A stretch of 64,000 nt of DNA from Secundilactobacillus malefermentans DSM 5705 = KCTC 3548 (GCF_001436395.1 NZ_AZGJ01000004.1:1-64000), one strand, 5' to 3'. Positions 16,396 to 25,754 are shown, counted from the stretch's first letter. Made by a program: numbers and translations. The notes: generated from the sequence alone by a model not told the origin.

Positions 16396-17049
16396 ATTAA
16401 ATCTAAAGCAGACCCGCGAGTGGTTAAAACTCGCAAAAACTTAAAAAATGCATTAATTGAGCTTCTAGGTGAGCACAAGATTTCTGAAATTAGTATTCAA
16501 AAAATAACAGATACTGCCCATGTAACTCGAGGCACATTCTATTTACACTATGAAGATAAAAATGATTTCATTTCGCGAACGTTGGCAGAAATTATGACTG
16601 GTTTTTTTGACGCAGTCATTGTTAGAGCAGATTATGTAAATGATAAGTGGCAGTACGGCGAAAATGGAAACTTCAGATTGTTTTCGATTAATAAAGCTTT
16701 TGATTATATTGAAGAAAATGCAAAAACATTCGATGTCTTATTGAACAAATATGAGAATGATGATTTTCGAGCTGAATTTGAAAGCAAACTATCAAAATTA
16801 TTGACTGAGTTTTTTGATCAATCCAAAACGATGCTTAATTCTACAGATGGAAGTAAATTTTCAACCGATGCGTTATCAGATGATATTTTGATTGCATATC
16901 TGGTATCCGCTCATATTGGAATTATCCAGCTTTGGCTGCAAGGCGGCATGAAATACACAGCTCGATACATGACCAAGAGCGTTGATCAAATAAATGATGC
17001 TATAGAAGCTCAGTTCCCAGTTTCAGGTTTCTTTGTCAGTCAATTGTAA
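16396..17049 (+). CDS. TetR family transcriptional regulator, apparent ATT start
   Basis: A repressor of about 217 residues. The N-terminal helix-turn-helix is clear (ISEISIQKITDTAHVTRGTFYLHY), followed by a variable ligand-binding helical domain with C-terminal YLVSAHIGIIQLWLQGG, typical of the YxxxHxxGxxxxWL pattern in TetR_C proteins. The usual prediction starts at GTG 16420, but that codon has no SD. The strong SD GAGGGGG (16382-16388) is 7 bp before ATT 16396, and the codons between (K-S-K-A-D-P-R) look like the normal TetR N-terminal tail; a stop at 16381-16383 excludes anything earlier. There is no adjacent target gene, as L21 follows with its own promoter, so the regulon is unknown. 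Confidence 0.85.
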   Translation: MKSKADPRVVKTRKNLKNALIELLGEHKISEISIQKITDTAHVTRGTFYLHYEDKNDFISRTLAEIMTGFFDAVIVRADYVNDKWQYGENGNFRLFSINKAFDYIEENAKTFDVLLNKYENDDFRAEFESKLSKLLTEFFDQSKTMLNSTDGSKFSTDALSDDILIAYLVSAHIGIIQLWLQGGMKYTARYMTKSVDQINDAIEAQFPVSGFFVSQL

Positions 17050-17056
17050 TCAGCCA

Positions 17057-17085
17057 TTGACTTCGTTGCTGAAATTAGATATAAT
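17057..17085 (+). promoter_or_regulatory. rplU-prp-rpmA promoter
   Basis: TTGACT (17057-17062) and TATAAT (17080-17085) with the ideal 17-bp spacer. The -35 lies just after the TetR stop. Confidence 0.85.
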
Positions 17086-17089
17086 TTTA

Positions 17090-17186
17090 ATGTTGTAATT
17101 GTGGACTTCCACAGCTACAACCGCTCGAAATGAGTCTAAGTTCGCTTGCGACACTTATTTTCGGCGAGTCTGAGTTAAAATTATAA
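17090..17186 (+). ncRNA. Ribosomal protein L21 leader RNA
   Basis: The 5' UTR of rplU holds a structured element with GTGGA-CTT-CCAC, repeated AGTCTAAG/AGTCTGAG segments and paired TCGGCGAG-like arms, in the position of the Firmicutes L21 leader. Such leaders let excess L21 repress its own operon. Identification rests on location and general architecture; a covariance search was not possible. Confidence 0.7.
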
Positions 17187-17200
17187 GGAGGTGCACAAAT

Positions 17201-17509
17201 ATGTACGCAATTATTGTTACAGGTGGCAAGCAATACCGAGTTGAAAAGGGCGAAGCAGTTTATGTTGAAAAGCTAAGCGCTGATGCTGGCGAAAAGGTTA
17301 CTTTTGATCAAGTAGTCTTTGTAGGCGGTGACACAACGAAGGTTGGAACACCACTTGTTGATGGTGCAACTGTTTCAGGAACTGTTGAAAAGCAGGGTCG
17401 TGAAAAGAAGGTTGTTACATTCAAGTACAAGGCAAAGAAGGGTCAACATTCTAAAGTTGGTCATCGTCAACCTTATACTAAGGTTGTTATCGACGCAATC
17501 AATGCATAG
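17201..17509 (+). CDS. rplU: 50S ribosomal protein L21
   Basis: A 102-residue ribosomal protein with the standard opening [25 protein letters not shown] and C-terminal [23 protein letters not shown]. It binds 23S rRNA in the large subunit. Strong SD AAGGAGGTG precedes ATG 17201. First gene of rplU-prp-rpmA, with the protease gene beginning 14 bp after the stop; a leader RNA probably sets the operon's expression. Confidence 0.97.
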   Translation: MYAIIVTGGKQYRVEKGEAVYVEKLSADAGEKVTFDQVVFVGGDTTKVGTPLVDGATVSGTVEKQGREKKVVTFKYKAKKGQHSKVGHRQPYTKVVIDAINA

Positions 17510-17523
17510 AGGTGATTTTTACC

Positions 17524-17865
17524 GTGATTAAAGCAGTTTTTGTTCATAATAACTCTAATCGAGTTAGTGGATTTGAAATAACTGGACATGCAGACTCTGG
17601 ACCATATGGAATGGATATAGTATGTGCAGCGGTTTCGGCTCTTTCAATCGCAACGGTAAATGGTCTAACTCGTGTCGCAAAGATTGAGCCAAAAGTTGAG
17701 AGTGATGATGAAAATGGGGGCCTTTTAAAGGTGCAAATTCCAGTGGATTCGGATTCTCAGAAAAATTTGGTGGCTAATGCACTTGCCCAATCCCTAGAGG
17801 ATGGACTTAGTGATGTTGCTTTAAATTATAAATCGTTTATGAAATTAGAAATTACAGAAAAATAA
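17524..17865 (+). CDS. prp: Ribosomal-processing cysteine protease Prp
   Basis: A 113-residue cysteine protease that removes the N-terminal extension of L27 during ribosome assembly. The catalytic pair is visible as H22 in ITGHADSG and C34 in DIVCAAVSAL. GTG 17524 is 9 bp after AGAGGTG; GTG 17512 overlaps that SD. Position between rplU and rpmA is universal where L27 carries an extension, and the L27 encoded next does carry it. Confidence 0.95.
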   Translation: MIKAVFVHNNSNRVSGFEITGHADSGPYGMDIVCAAVSALSIATVNGLTRVAKIEPKVESDDENGGLLKVQIPVDSDSQKNLVANALAQSLEDGLSDVALNYKSFMKLEITEK

Positions 17866-17883
17866 TAACTGGAGGTGTATCTG

Positions 17884-18180
17884 ATGCTTAAGATGAACTT
17901 ACAATTTTTCTCTCACCATAAAGGTGGAGGTTCAACTTCTAACGGCCGTGATTCAGCAGGTCGTCGTTTAGGAACAAAGGCTGCTGATGGTTCAGTAGTA
18001 ACAAGTGGTTCAATTCTTTACCGTCAACGTGGAACTCATATTTACCCAGGTGTTAATGTTGCCCGTGGTAATGATGATACTTTGTTCTCAAAGGTTAATG
18101 GTGTTGTTCGCTTCGAACGTAAAGGTCGCGACAAGCGCCAAGTTTCCGTTTATCCAGTAGCTGAAGCTGCTGCTAAATAG
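17884..18180 (+). CDS. rpmA: 50S ribosomal protein L27 with cleavable N-terminal extension
   Basis: A 98-residue precursor. The first nine residues MLKMNLQFF form the extension that Prp removes, here before S10, leaving [15 protein letters not shown] as the mature flexible tail that reaches the peptidyl transferase centre. ATG 17884 has GGAGGTG 6 bp upstream. Last gene of the operon, followed by a terminator. Confidence 0.97.
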   Translation: MLKMNLQFFSHHKGGGSTSNGRDSAGRRLGTKAADGSVVTSGSILYRQRGTHIYPGVNVARGNDDTLFSKVNGVVRFERKGRDKRQVSVYPVAEAAAK

Positions 18181-18193
18181 TAATAATGAAGGG

Positions 18194-18216
18194 GGATCCG
18201 GTTGGGTCCTTTTTTT
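18194..18216 (+). terminator. Terminator after rpmA
   Basis: GGATCC-GGTT-GGGTCC stem followed by seven T residues. Confidence 0.85.
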
Positions 18217-18245
18217 ATTGCAGTTTGTGACGCATATAAAATGAG

Positions 18246-19301
18246 GTGTTTGAAATCAATTCTCAAATCACTAAAGTTCAAGAAAAATTTGATCAATATA
18301 GAATTGATGCGCTACTCGTGAGTGATCGATTAAATTTAAGATATCTTTTCGGACTAGATGTTACTGCTGGTGATGGGTACGGATTAATTACTGAGAACGA
18401 TGCATTTTATGTAACCGATGCTCGGTTTGTTTCTGAGTTAAATCAAAATTTTCCAGATTTAAAAACAGTCATTACGCGTGATTATCTATCTGGCATCTGT
18501 CAGCTAATTGAAATAAATGATGTGACAGTACTAGGATTTGAATCGACACTTTCCTATGCTGATTATGATCAACTGGACGAGTTGGTCGTTAGTGATATTG
18601 TCCCCATGCCAGGGTTAATTGATGAGATTCGTGAGGTAAAGGATCAACGGGAAATTGATAAGATTGCAAGAGCTTGTCGACTGACGGTTGAGGGCTTAGC
18701 TGAATTAGAAGGTAATTTGAAGCCAGGCGTTACTGAGAAAGAGTTAGCGAATCAATTACTAGTCATTATGGCAAAAAAAGGATCCACTGGGACTAGTTTT
18801 TCAACGATTGTGGCAACCGGAATTCGTTCCGCTTTTCCACATGGTATCGCAAGCGACAAATTGGTTGAAAACGGTGATTTAGTGACAATTGATTGTGGAT
18901 TCTATTTCGATGGTTATACCTCTGATGTCACGAGATCGTTCATTGTTGGTGAAGGTACAGAAAAGCAGAAAGAAATTTTAAAAGTCGTAGCTGAGGCAAA
19001 GAATGCGACTATTGCGGCCATCAAACCTGGAATCACTGGCGCTCAATTAGACGAAATTGGTCGAAAAATTATTGAAAAAGCTGGTTTTGGTGCTCAATTC
19101 ATTCATGGAATGGGTCACGGAATTGGACTTGATATTCATGAAGGCCCCAATATTGGCGGTGGATTTGAACAACCCCTAAAATCTGGGAACGTTATTACGA
19201 TTGAACCGGGAATTTATATCGAAAATTTCGGTGGGGTTAGACTTGAAGACGATGTATTAGTGACAAGCTCTGGCTACAAAATTCTTTCAAGTTTAGGGTG
19301 A
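18246..19301 (+). CDS. pepP: Xaa-Pro aminopeptidase (M24 family)
   Basis: A 351-residue metallopeptidase that releases N-terminal residues followed by proline. A creatinase N-domain (residues 1-125) precedes the pita-bread catalytic domain with all five metal ligands: D216, D227, H291 in GMGHGIG, E320 in IEPGIY and E334 in RLEDD. The start is uncertain. GTG 18246 overlaps the only good SD (GAGGTG 18243-18248); ATC 18255 is 6 bp downstream of that SD. Either choice changes only three residues. It is located in the usual place upstream of efp. Confidence 0.93.
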   Translation: MFEINSQITKVQEKFDQYRIDALLVSDRLNLRYLFGLDVTAGDGYGLITENDAFYVTDARFVSELNQNFPDLKTVITRDYLSGICQLIEINDVTVLGFESTLSYADYDQLDELVVSDIVPMPGLIDEIREVKDQREIDKIARACRLTVEGLAELEGNLKPGVTEKELANQLLVIMAKKGSTGTSFSTIVATGIRSAFPHGIASDKLVENGDLVTIDCGFYFDGYTSDVTRSFIVGEGTEKQKEILKVVAEAKNATIAAIKPGITGAQLDEIGRKIIEKAGFGAQFIHGMGHGIGLDIHEGPNIGGGFEQPLKSGNVITIEPGIYIENFGGVRLEDDVLVTSSGYKILSSLG

Positions 19302-19336
19302 GTTTTCATTTAATATGGATAAATACGTATGAAATC

Positions 19337-19366
19337 TTGCAATTTAGACCAAAGAATTGCTATGAT
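19337..19366 (+). promoter_or_regulatory. efp operon promoter
   Basis: TTGCAA (19337-19342) and TATGAT (19361-19366), spacing 18, followed by a short leader and AGGAGG before efp. Confidence 0.65.
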
Positions 19367-19395
19367 ATAAGGGACATATTTTAGGAGGAAAAACT

Positions 19396-19956
19396 ATGGC
19401 TATTTCTACAGCTGATTTTAAAAATGGATTAACAATCGAAGTTGACAACGCAATTTGGAGAATTATTGAATTCCAACACGTTAAACCTGGTAAGGGTGGT
19501 GCGTTTGTTCGTTCTAAGCTTAAGAACCTACGTACTGGAGCCGTGCAAGAAAAGACGTTCCGTGCCGGTGCAAAGATGGAACAAGCACCAATTGTGACTC
19601 GTAAAATGCAATATCTTTATGAAGACGGCGATTCACGTGTCTTTATGGATAATGATAACTATGAGCAAATCAGTATTCCAGATGATCAAATTAAGTCAGA
19701 ATTAAACTATCTACAAGAAAACATGGCCGTTAGTGTTGTGCAGTACGGTACTGAAACAATCGGAATTGAAATTCCTAATACCGTTGTGTTGACTGTTAAA
19801 GCAACAGAACCAGGTATCAAGGGTAGTACCGCTTCTGGTGGCTCAAAACCAGCTACAATGGATACAGGGTTAGTTGTACAAGTTCCATTCTTTGTTAATG
19901 AGGACGATAAGATTTCAATCAATACTCAGGATGGTACTTACATTTCTCGAGCTTAG
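19396..19956 (+). CDS. efp: Translation elongation factor P
   Basis: A 186-residue, three-domain protein that rescues ribosomes stalled at polyproline. The KOW-like domain I carries the tip loop [11 protein letters not shown], with lysine 33 as the residue that is post-translationally modified in many bacteria; no modifying enzyme is encoded nearby. The C-terminal OB domain includes [22 protein letters not shown] 19396 is 7 bp from AGGAGG. It heads the asp23-nusB-folD run. Confidence 0.97.
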   Translation: MAISTADFKNGLTIEVDNAIWRIIEFQHVKPGKGGAFVRSKLKNLRTGAVQEKTFRAGAKMEQAPIVTRKMQYLYEDGDSRVFMDNDNYEQISIPDDQIKSELNYLQENMAVSVVQYGTETIGIEIPNTVVLTVKATEPGIKGSTASGGSKPATMDTGLVVQVPFFVNEDDKISINTQDGTYISRA

Positions 19957-19995
19957 TTTACGTGAAATCGAGTTGTTGAAAAGGAGGCAAATGCG

Positions 19996-20436
19996 ATGGC
20001 AGAAGATACTAATATTATCTTGACGGCTGATGAACCCACGTTAGGCCAAATAGAATTAGCACCGCAAGTTTTGGAAATTATTGCTGGCATAGCTGCAACG
20101 GATGTTGACGGCGTTGCTAGTATGCGTGGATCATTCGCTAACAGTGTGAATGAACTTTTTGGTCGTAAAGAACATGGTAAGGGTGTTAAGCTGGTTCTCA
20201 ATGATGATGAACTTGATGTCGATATCTATGTTTATCTAGATTACGGCAGTGCAGTTCCTAAAGTTGCGATGGCAATTCAAGAGAATGTCAAAGAGCGACT
20301 TTTATTCATGACGGATCTTAAAGTTCGCCAAGTTAACGTTCACGTGGAAGGCGTCATTCCCGAAAAAGCTGACGCAGGTGTCGATCCAAATCATCTTTTC
20401 GATGATGAAACTAAGGAAAATGGTGAAGTTAAGTGA
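19996..20436 (+). CDS. yqhY: Asp23/Gls24 family envelope stress protein (YqhY-like)
   Basis: A 146-residue Asp23-domain protein (GQIELAPQVLEIIAGIAATDVDGVASMRG at the N-terminus, YVYLDYGSAVPKVAMAIQENVKERL in the middle). Its location between efp and nusB equals Bacillus yqhY, a protein linked to acetyl-CoA carboxylase control and envelope stress. AAGGAGG precedes ATG 19996. Its stop overlaps the nusB GTG (GTGA). A second family member, YloU-like, lies at 43.9 kb. Confidence 0.93.
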   Translation: MAEDTNIILTADEPTLGQIELAPQVLEIIAGIAATDVDGVASMRGSFANSVNELFGRKEHGKGVKLVLNDDELDVDIYVYLDYGSAVPKVAMAIQENVKERLLFMTDLKVRQVNVHVEGVIPEKADAGVDPNHLFDDETKENGEVK

Positions 20437-20855
20437 GTGAAGAAATGACTCGTCATCAAATTCGAGAACGTGCTTTTCAAACATTATTTGCTTTGAATGC
20501 AAATAAAGAGGGCGATAAGCAGGCAATATTTGATCAATTATTAGGTGATGAAGGTGAAGAACAAGTTACAGTTCCGACGTACCTTAATGTGTTGGTTGAT
20601 GGTGTTTTAGAACATCAGTCTGATCTTGATGACTTAATCACTAAGTACCTGAGTGAGGGTTGGTCAATCAATCGAATCGCAAAAACGGATTTAGTGATTC
20701 TTCGACTAGCTTTTTTTGAAACGAAATTCGTTGAGGATGTTCCCAATCCAGTTGCTGTTGATGAGGCACTTGAATTAGCAAAAAGGTTTAGTGATGATCG
20801 TTCACGACGATTCATTAATGGTGTTTTGTCGCATACAATTGAAACAACTAAATAA
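20433..20855 (+). CDS. nusB: Transcription antitermination factor NusB
   Basis: A 140-residue helical RNA-binding protein that with NusE (S10) promotes antitermination on rRNA operons. The N-terminal arginine-rich stretch RHQIRERAFQTLFAL and C-terminal ELAKRFSDDRSRRFINGVL are diagnostic. GTG 20433 overlaps the previous stop, indicating translational coupling. A terminator follows. Confidence 0.96.
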   Translation: MSEEMTRHQIRERAFQTLFALNANKEGDKQAIFDQLLGDEGEEQVTVPTYLNVLVDGVLEHQSDLDDLITKYLSEGWSINRIAKTDLVILRLAFFETKFVEDVPNPVAVDEALELAKRFSDDRSRRFINGVLSHTIETTK

Positions 20856-20862
20856 TTGAAAG

Positions 20863-20897
20863 GTTTCTTCTCCAATTTTGGAGAAGGAACTTTTTTT
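20863..20897 (+). terminator. Terminator after nusB
   Basis: Stem GTTTCTTCTCCA / TGGAGAAGGAAC with an ATTT loop, followed by seven T residues. Confidence 0.93.
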
Positions 20898-20974
20898 ATA
20901 CCTTTGAGAACTGTTTTGTGGTGTGGGACTATGCTAAAATTGAATTTATATTAAAGGCAAGGACGGCTAGAATT

Positions 20975-21826
20975 ATGGCAACAATTATCGATGGTAAATC
21001 CTTAGCAAATGAGTTAAATAAAAAAACTAAATTAGAAGTTGAGCAACTTAAGAAAAAAGGCATTGTACCAGGCCTCGTCGTTATCATTGTTGGTGAGGAT
21101 CCAGCAAGTAAAATATATGTCCGAAATAAGCAACGAAAAGCTGAGCAGTTGGGAATTTACTCGGTTGTTGAAGAGGCACCAAGTACAATTAGTGAAGAAG
21201 ACCTGATTGGAATTGTACAGAAATATAATCAAGACCCTGCGATTCATGGAATTTTAGTTCAGTCTCCGTTGCCAAAGACAATGGATGAGCCACGAGTGAC
21301 ACGAACAATCTTACCTGAAAAGGATGTTGATGGGTTTCATCCAGTAAATGTCGGTCGACTTTTCGCTAATTTGAAGGGCGATTATCCAATTGCTTGCACG
21401 CCTAGAGGAATAATGACGATGTTAAAGCATTATGAAATTCCGATGGAGGGAAAAAATGCAGTAGTTGTTGGACGTTCAAACATTGTTGGTCGGCCAATGA
21501 TGGCGTTATTGAATAATGCCAATGCGACCGTTACCCTAACTCATCGATTTACGAGCAACTTATCACAATACACACAAAATGCCGATATTTTGGTAGTCGC
21601 AACTGGTGTCCGCCATCTAATTAAAGCAGATGCAGTTAAGCCAGGAGCAACTGTGATTGATGTTGGCATGGACCGCGATGAAAATGGTAAGTTGACAGGA
21701 GATGTTGATTTTGACCACGTCAAGGACGTTGCCGGCTTCATTACACCAGTCCCTGGTGGTGTGGGACCAATGACGATTGCAACTTTAATGCAACAGATTG
21801 TAGAACTTGCTAAGTGGAGTGATTAA
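20975..21826 (+). CDS. folD: Methylenetetrahydrofolate dehydrogenase / cyclohydrolase
   Basis: A 283-residue bifunctional enzyme interconverting 5,10-methylene-, methenyl- and 10-formyl-THF with NADP. Motifs VRNKQRKAEQLGI (with catalytic K), VQSPLPKTMDE, VVGRSNIVGRP for dinucleotide binding and the C-terminal TPVPGGVGPMT are present. ATG 20975 follows AAGGACGG; a far upstream GTG at 20918 would add 19 unrelated residues. The xseA start follows immediately after the stop. Confidence 0.96.
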   Translation: MATIIDGKSLANELNKKTKLEVEQLKKKGIVPGLVVIIVGEDPASKIYVRNKQRKAEQLGIYSVVEEAPSTISEEDLIGIVQKYNQDPAIHGILVQSPLPKTMDEPRVTRTILPEKDVDGFHPVNVGRLFANLKGDYPIACTPRGIMTMLKHYEIPMEGKNAVVVGRSNIVGRPMMALLNNANATVTLTHRFTSNLSQYTQNADILVVATGVRHLIKADAVKPGATVIDVGMDRDENGKLTGDVDFDHVKDVAGFITPVPGGVGPMTIATLMQQIVELAKWSD

Positions 21827-21827
21827 A

Positions 21828-23174
21828 GTGGCAGATGATTATTTAACAGTTAGTGCACTAACCCAATATTTAAAACGTAAATTTGATGTAGATCCTTATC
21901 TTAATCGGGTCTATTTGACAGGTGAAATTTCAAACTTTAGACTGCGCCGAAATGCGCATCAATATTTTAGTATCAAAGATGATCATGCTAAGATCAGCGC
22001 AATTATGTTTAAATCTGCTTTTGAAAAAATAAAATTTGAACCAGAAGAGGGAATGAAAGTTCTTGTTACTGGACGAATTTCTTTATACGAACAGACTGGT
22101 AACTATCAAATTTATGTCGATCACATGGAACCAGATGGGGTTGGCCAATTTTATCAAGCGTATGAACAGTTAAAAAAGAAGCTGGATGCAGAAGGACTTT
22201 TCACTGCACCAAAGAAACCGTTAGTTCAATTTCCTAAAAGAATTGCGGTTGTTACTAGTCCGAGTGGGGCCGTCATCCGTGATATTATCACGACGACTCG
22301 AAGACGGTTTCCAATTAGTCAGATTGTTCTTTTTCCGGCAATTGTGCAGGGAAATGACGCAGCGGATAACCTTGTTCAGCAAATTAATCGAATCAATGAC
22401 CTCGGAACTTTTGATACAATGATTGTTGGACGAGGCGGTGGTTCAATTGAAGATTTATGGCCGTTTAATGAAGAACGAGTTGCTAGGGCAATTTTTAATA
22501 GCAAAATTCCGGTTATTTCTTCAGTTGGCCATGAGACTGATACAACGATAGCGGATCTTGTAGCTGATGTGCGAGCGGCAACACCCACAGCTGCAGCCGA
22601 ATTAGCCGTTCCGGTTTTAAGTGATTTGGTTGCCAATATATTACAAATGCGGACACGGCTGGTTAGTGTGATGCAAAGTCGGCTAACGAGTGAACAACAG
22701 CGCTTGACGAAATTAAGTAGCTCTTATATTTTTCAGCAACCTGAACGACTATATCAGGGCTATAGTCAAAATGTCGATTTATTGAGAGACCGATTGAAAA
22801 GAAAAATGCAGACGCAATTAAATGGGTGGGAACACCAAATCTCATTAATACACCAGCGATTATATTCAGCGAGCCCTACAGATTCTGTACGTCGAGCAAA
22901 TCAGACGCTGCGAGATTTAAACTTTAGACAAAATAGAGCTATTAAATTGGAATTGGAAAATAAGAAAAGAAAATTTACCGATTCAGTATCTCGATTAGAT
23001 GCGTTAAGTCCTTTGAGAACAATGAGTCGAGGGTATGGCTACCTAACTGAAAATGGTAAAGTCTTAAAAACAACCAATGACCTTAAACTCAATCAAAAAG
23101 TCACCATTCAGTTAATCGACGGCACTGCCAAAGCGAAAATTGAGCAAATTGAAACCACTAAAGGAGAAAAATAA
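21828..23174 (+). CDS. xseA: Exodeoxyribonuclease VII large subunit
   Basis: A 448-residue nuclease subunit. It has an N-terminal OB-fold ([23 protein letters not shown]), a catalytic centre with [16 protein letters not shown] and [28 protein letters not shown] split over residues 200-260, then a long coiled coil. With XseB it degrades single-stranded DNA to oligonucleotides. GTG 21828 is 1 bp after the folD stop and has GGAG upstream; it is co-transcribed with xseB. Confidence 0.95.
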   Translation: MADDYLTVSALTQYLKRKFDVDPYLNRVYLTGEISNFRLRRNAHQYFSIKDDHAKISAIMFKSAFEKIKFEPEEGMKVLVTGRISLYEQTGNYQIYVDHMEPDGVGQFYQAYEQLKKKLDAEGLFTAPKKPLVQFPKRIAVVTSPSGAVIRDIITTTRRRFPISQIVLFPAIVQGNDAADNLVQQINRINDLGTFDTMIVGRGGGSIEDLWPFNEERVARAIFNSKIPVISSVGHETDTTIADLVADVRAATPTAAAELAVPVLSDLVANILQMRTRLVSVMQSRLTSEQQRLTKLSSSYIFQQPERLYQGYSQNVDLLRDRLKRKMQTQLNGWEHQISLIHQRLYSASPTDSVRRANQTLRDLNFRQNRAIKLELENKKRKFTDSVSRLDALSPLRTMSRGYGYLTENGKVLKTTNDLKLNQKVTIQLIDGTAKAKIEQIETTKGEK

Positions 23175-23175
23175 A

Positions 23176-23430
23176 ATGAGTGAACAGTCAAAAGAAAAGC
23201 AGCCAACGTTTGAAGAAAAATTGGCAGATTTAGAAACAATCGTAAATCAATTAGAGCAAGGCGATGTGCCATTGGAAAGTGCCCTTGACCAATTTCAAAA
23301 AGGAGTAAATCTGAGCAAGGACCTGCAGAAGACGCTAGAAAATGCTGATCAAACATTAGCTAAATTAATGAGTGATGATGGTAAGGAAGTTGCATTTGAA
23401 AAGCCAGCTGGTGATGAGAGTCATGACTGA
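23176..23430 (+). CDS. xseB: Exodeoxyribonuclease VII small subunit
   Basis: An 84-residue helical protein with the family motif [26 protein letters not shown] and an acidic tail. Several small subunits coat the XseA coiled coil. ATG 23176 is 10 bp after AAAGGAG, and the xseA stop is one base before. It overlaps the start of ispA by 8 bp. Confidence 0.95.
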   Translation: MSEQSKEKQPTFEEKLADLETIVNQLEQGDVPLESALDQFQKGVNLSKDLQKTLENADQTLAKLMSDDGKEVAFEKPAGDESHD

Positions 23431-24325
23431 TGCAGAATGTTTAAAAACGTTTGAAAGCAAACTAGTTCCTGAACTCAATCGCTTATTAGAACGAAAGATT
23501 GACACATCAGTGAGTCAAACTGACTTACGAAATTCGATGAGTTACTCCGTCTTAGCTGGCGGAAAACGATTAAGACCATTGCTGACTTTAGCAGTGCTAT
23601 CCGTTCACGGGGTGAATATTGATGCCGATTCTTTGCAAATAGCTGGTGCACTCGAACTTTTGCATACTTACTCACTTATTCATGATGATTTACCTGCAAT
23701 GGATAATGATGATTTACGCCGAGGTAAGCCAACGAACCATGTTAAGTTTGGTGCAGGAATGGCAACATTAGCGGGTGATGGACTTTTGACCTTGGCCTTT
23801 GACTGGCTAAGCAGTGCTCCCATTTCTGCAGAGAAACGGATTGAATTGGTGAGTGCTCTCTCAATTGCGGCGGGACCTCGAGGGATGGTTTCAGGTCAAG
23901 CAACTGATATTGTGGGAGTTAATAAAGATTACAATTTTGAAGAGTTAAGAAATTTACATTTACGCAAGACGGGCGCTCTCATTCACTATGCAGTCGAAGC
24001 AGGATGTATTTTGAGCGATTTAAAGGCTGCCGAAAAAGAGTCACTACTGATCTTTGCAGATAGTTTTGGCTTGGCTTTTCAAATTTATGATGATATTAAC
24101 GATGTGGTCGGATCAGAAGAGAAGTTAGGCAAACGAGTCCATGTAGATGCAAGTCAGCATAAGAATACATATCCTAGCTTATTAGGAATGGAAGGTTCTT
24201 ATAAGGCATTATCGACCGCAATTGATAATGGCAAGCAGGCACTCGTTAATTTAGGTCAGCAAACGGGTGTTGATTACCAACTACTAACGAGTTTCTTTAG
24301 TTATTTTGATGTGAGTGGAGAATAA
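23423..24325 (+). CDS. ispA: Polyprenyl (farnesyl) diphosphate synthase
   Basis: A 300-residue isoprenoid chain-elongating enzyme. Both Asp-rich motifs are present: the first, [10 protein letters not shown], with the following RRGKPTNH, and the second, YDDINDVVG; the GGKRLRP substrate loop is near residue 48. It condenses IPP with DMAPP/GPP, supplying precursors for undecaprenyl phosphate. ATG 23423 within the xseB end is preferred ([14 protein letters not shown]); GTG 23411 is possible. Length fits the family. Confidence 0.93.
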   Translation: MTDAECLKTFESKLVPELNRLLERKIDTSVSQTDLRNSMSYSVLAGGKRLRPLLTLAVLSVHGVNIDADSLQIAGALELLHTYSLIHDDLPAMDNDDLRRGKPTNHVKFGAGMATLAGDGLLTLAFDWLSSAPISAEKRIELVSALSIAAGPRGMVSGQATDIVGVNKDYNFEELRNLHLRKTGALIHYAVEAGCILSDLKAAEKESLLIFADSFGLAFQIYDDINDVVGSEEKLGKRVHVDASQHKNTYPSLLGMEGSYKALSTAIDNGKQALVNLGQQTGVDYQLLTSFFSYFDVSGE

Positions 24326-24326
24326 A

Positions 24327-25142
24327 ATGGAAAAACAACGAGTCGATGTACTATTAGTGAATCAGGGCCTTTTTGATACACGTGAAAAAGCAAAACGAGC
24401 GGTGATGGCTGGAGAAGTTTTAGGTAAGAATGAAGAGCGTTTGGACAAACCGGGCGTAAAAATTCCAGCCGATACAAAATTACATTTAAAAGGGAAGGTT
24501 ATGCCCTATGTGAGCCGAGGTGGCTTAAAGTTAGCTAAAGCACTAAAGCAATTTAACATTAGTGTTGATGGCAAGGTGGTCTTGGATATTGGCTCATCAA
24601 CAGGTGGTTTTACTGATGTTATGCTTCAAAACGGGGCCCAGCTTTCATATGCATTGGATGTCGGAAGTAATCAACTTGTGTGGAAGCTGCGCGAGGATGA
24701 GCGCGTGATTGTCATGGAGCACACGAATTTTCGCTACAGTAAGTTGGCTGATTTCACCAAAGGCCAACCTGAATTCGCGTCAATCGATGTTTCTTTTATT
24801 TCTTTAAGTCTAATTTTGCCACCATTGAAAGATATTTTAATGGAAGATGGCGAAGTTGTTGCGCTGATAAAACCTCAATTTGAAGCAGGACGCGAAAATG
24901 TTGGAAAACATGGAATTGTACGTGACCGAGGGGTTCATGAGCAAGTAATTGAAAAAATTGTTAATCTCGCAATTTCACTCGGATATAGTGTTCTAAACTT
25001 GGATTATTCGCCCATTAAGGGTGGTGAAGGCAACATCGAATTTTTAATTCATTTAAAATCGGTTGCGACTGATCCCGTAGTTGGCACAAATGTTTCGATT
25101 GAAAAGACATTAGAACGTGCTTATCAAGACTTGAATAAATAA
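24327..25142 (+). CDS. tlyA: TlyA family rRNA 2'-O-methyltransferase (hemolysin-A-like)
   Basis: A 271-residue protein with an N-terminal S4 RNA-binding domain (VDVLLVNQGLFDTREKAKRAVMAGEV) and an FtsJ-type Rossmann domain carrying the SAM motif LDIGSSTGGFTDVM and ALIKPQFEAGRENVG. Family members methylate riboses in rRNA; the hemolysin name is historical. ATG 24327 follows GTGGAG, which overlaps the ispA end. Its position between ispA and argR equals Bacillus yqxC. Confidence 0.92.
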   Translation: MEKQRVDVLLVNQGLFDTREKAKRAVMAGEVLGKNEERLDKPGVKIPADTKLHLKGKVMPYVSRGGLKLAKALKQFNISVDGKVVLDIGSSTGGFTDVMLQNGAQLSYALDVGSNQLVWKLREDERVIVMEHTNFRYSKLADFTKGQPEFASIDVSFISLSLILPPLKDILMEDGEVVALIKPQFEAGRENVGKHGIVRDRGVHEQVIEKIVNLAISLGYSVLNLDYSPIKGGEGNIEFLIHLKSVATDPVVGTNVSIEKTLERAYQDLNK

Positions 25143-25229
25143 TTCAATTTTAGTATAAAATCCGCTTTCAAATGAATACCAAATGGGCTATTATGTATAT
25201 ATACAGCTTATTTTGGAAAGGATGATCGC

Positions 25230-25682
25230 ATGAAGAAGCAAGATCGTCAGAAATTAATTAGACAATTGTTGAGTAATCAAGATGTCGAGCGTCAAGAAGA
25301 TTTTGTGGAGCTATTAGAAAGACAAGACATCCGAGTGACGCAAGCAACCATTTCACGAGATATTAAGGAAATGCAGCTTGTAAAGGTGCCGTCTGTTTCG
25401 GGTGGCTATCATTATGCGATGCCTGTTCAAAAGAAGTTGGACACTGAAAAGAAACTTAAACGAACGCTTAGGGATGCTTTTGTTTCCTTTGCAATTCAAG
25501 ATAAAAATACATTTTTAAAAGTTTTACCTGGAAATGGACCAGCAATCGCTGCTTTGATTTATCAAATGAATTATGATTTTGTTTTTGGCACGATTGGTGA
25601 TGACAATACCGTATTTACTATATGTAAGAGTGATGACGATGCGGTAAGGTTTCAGGAAGCGATTAGCTTGCTACTGGAGTGA
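25230..25682 (+). CDS. argR: ArgR/AhrC family arginine repressor
   Basis: A 150-residue regulator. An N-terminal winged helix with VTQATISRDIKEMQLVKVP contacts DNA, and the C-terminal hexamerisation and arginine-binding domain carries VLPGNGPAIAALI and GTIGDDNTVF. The location before recN is that of Bacillus ahrC. Lactobacilli often hold two or more paralogues, so targets here cannot be specified. SD GGAAAGGATG precedes ATG 25230; a terminator follows. Confidence 0.94.
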   Translation: MKKQDRQKLIRQLLSNQDVERQEDFVELLERQDIRVTQATISRDIKEMQLVKVPSVSGGYHYAMPVQKKLDTEKKLKRTLRDAFVSFAIQDKNTFLKVLPGNGPAIAALIYQMNYDFVFGTIGDDNTVFTICKSDDDAVRFQEAISLLLE

Positions 25683-25690
25683 AGCATGTT

Positions 25691-25727
25691 GGGTCAGGTC
25701 TCTTAGTGAGATCTGGCCCATTTATTT
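25691..25727 (+). terminator. Terminator after argR
   Basis: 12-bp stem GGGTCAGGTCTC / GAGATCTGGCCC (two wobble pairs) followed by a T-rich run. Confidence 0.8.
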
Positions 25728-25754
25728 AGACATTTATAGAACGGAGGTAGCCAC

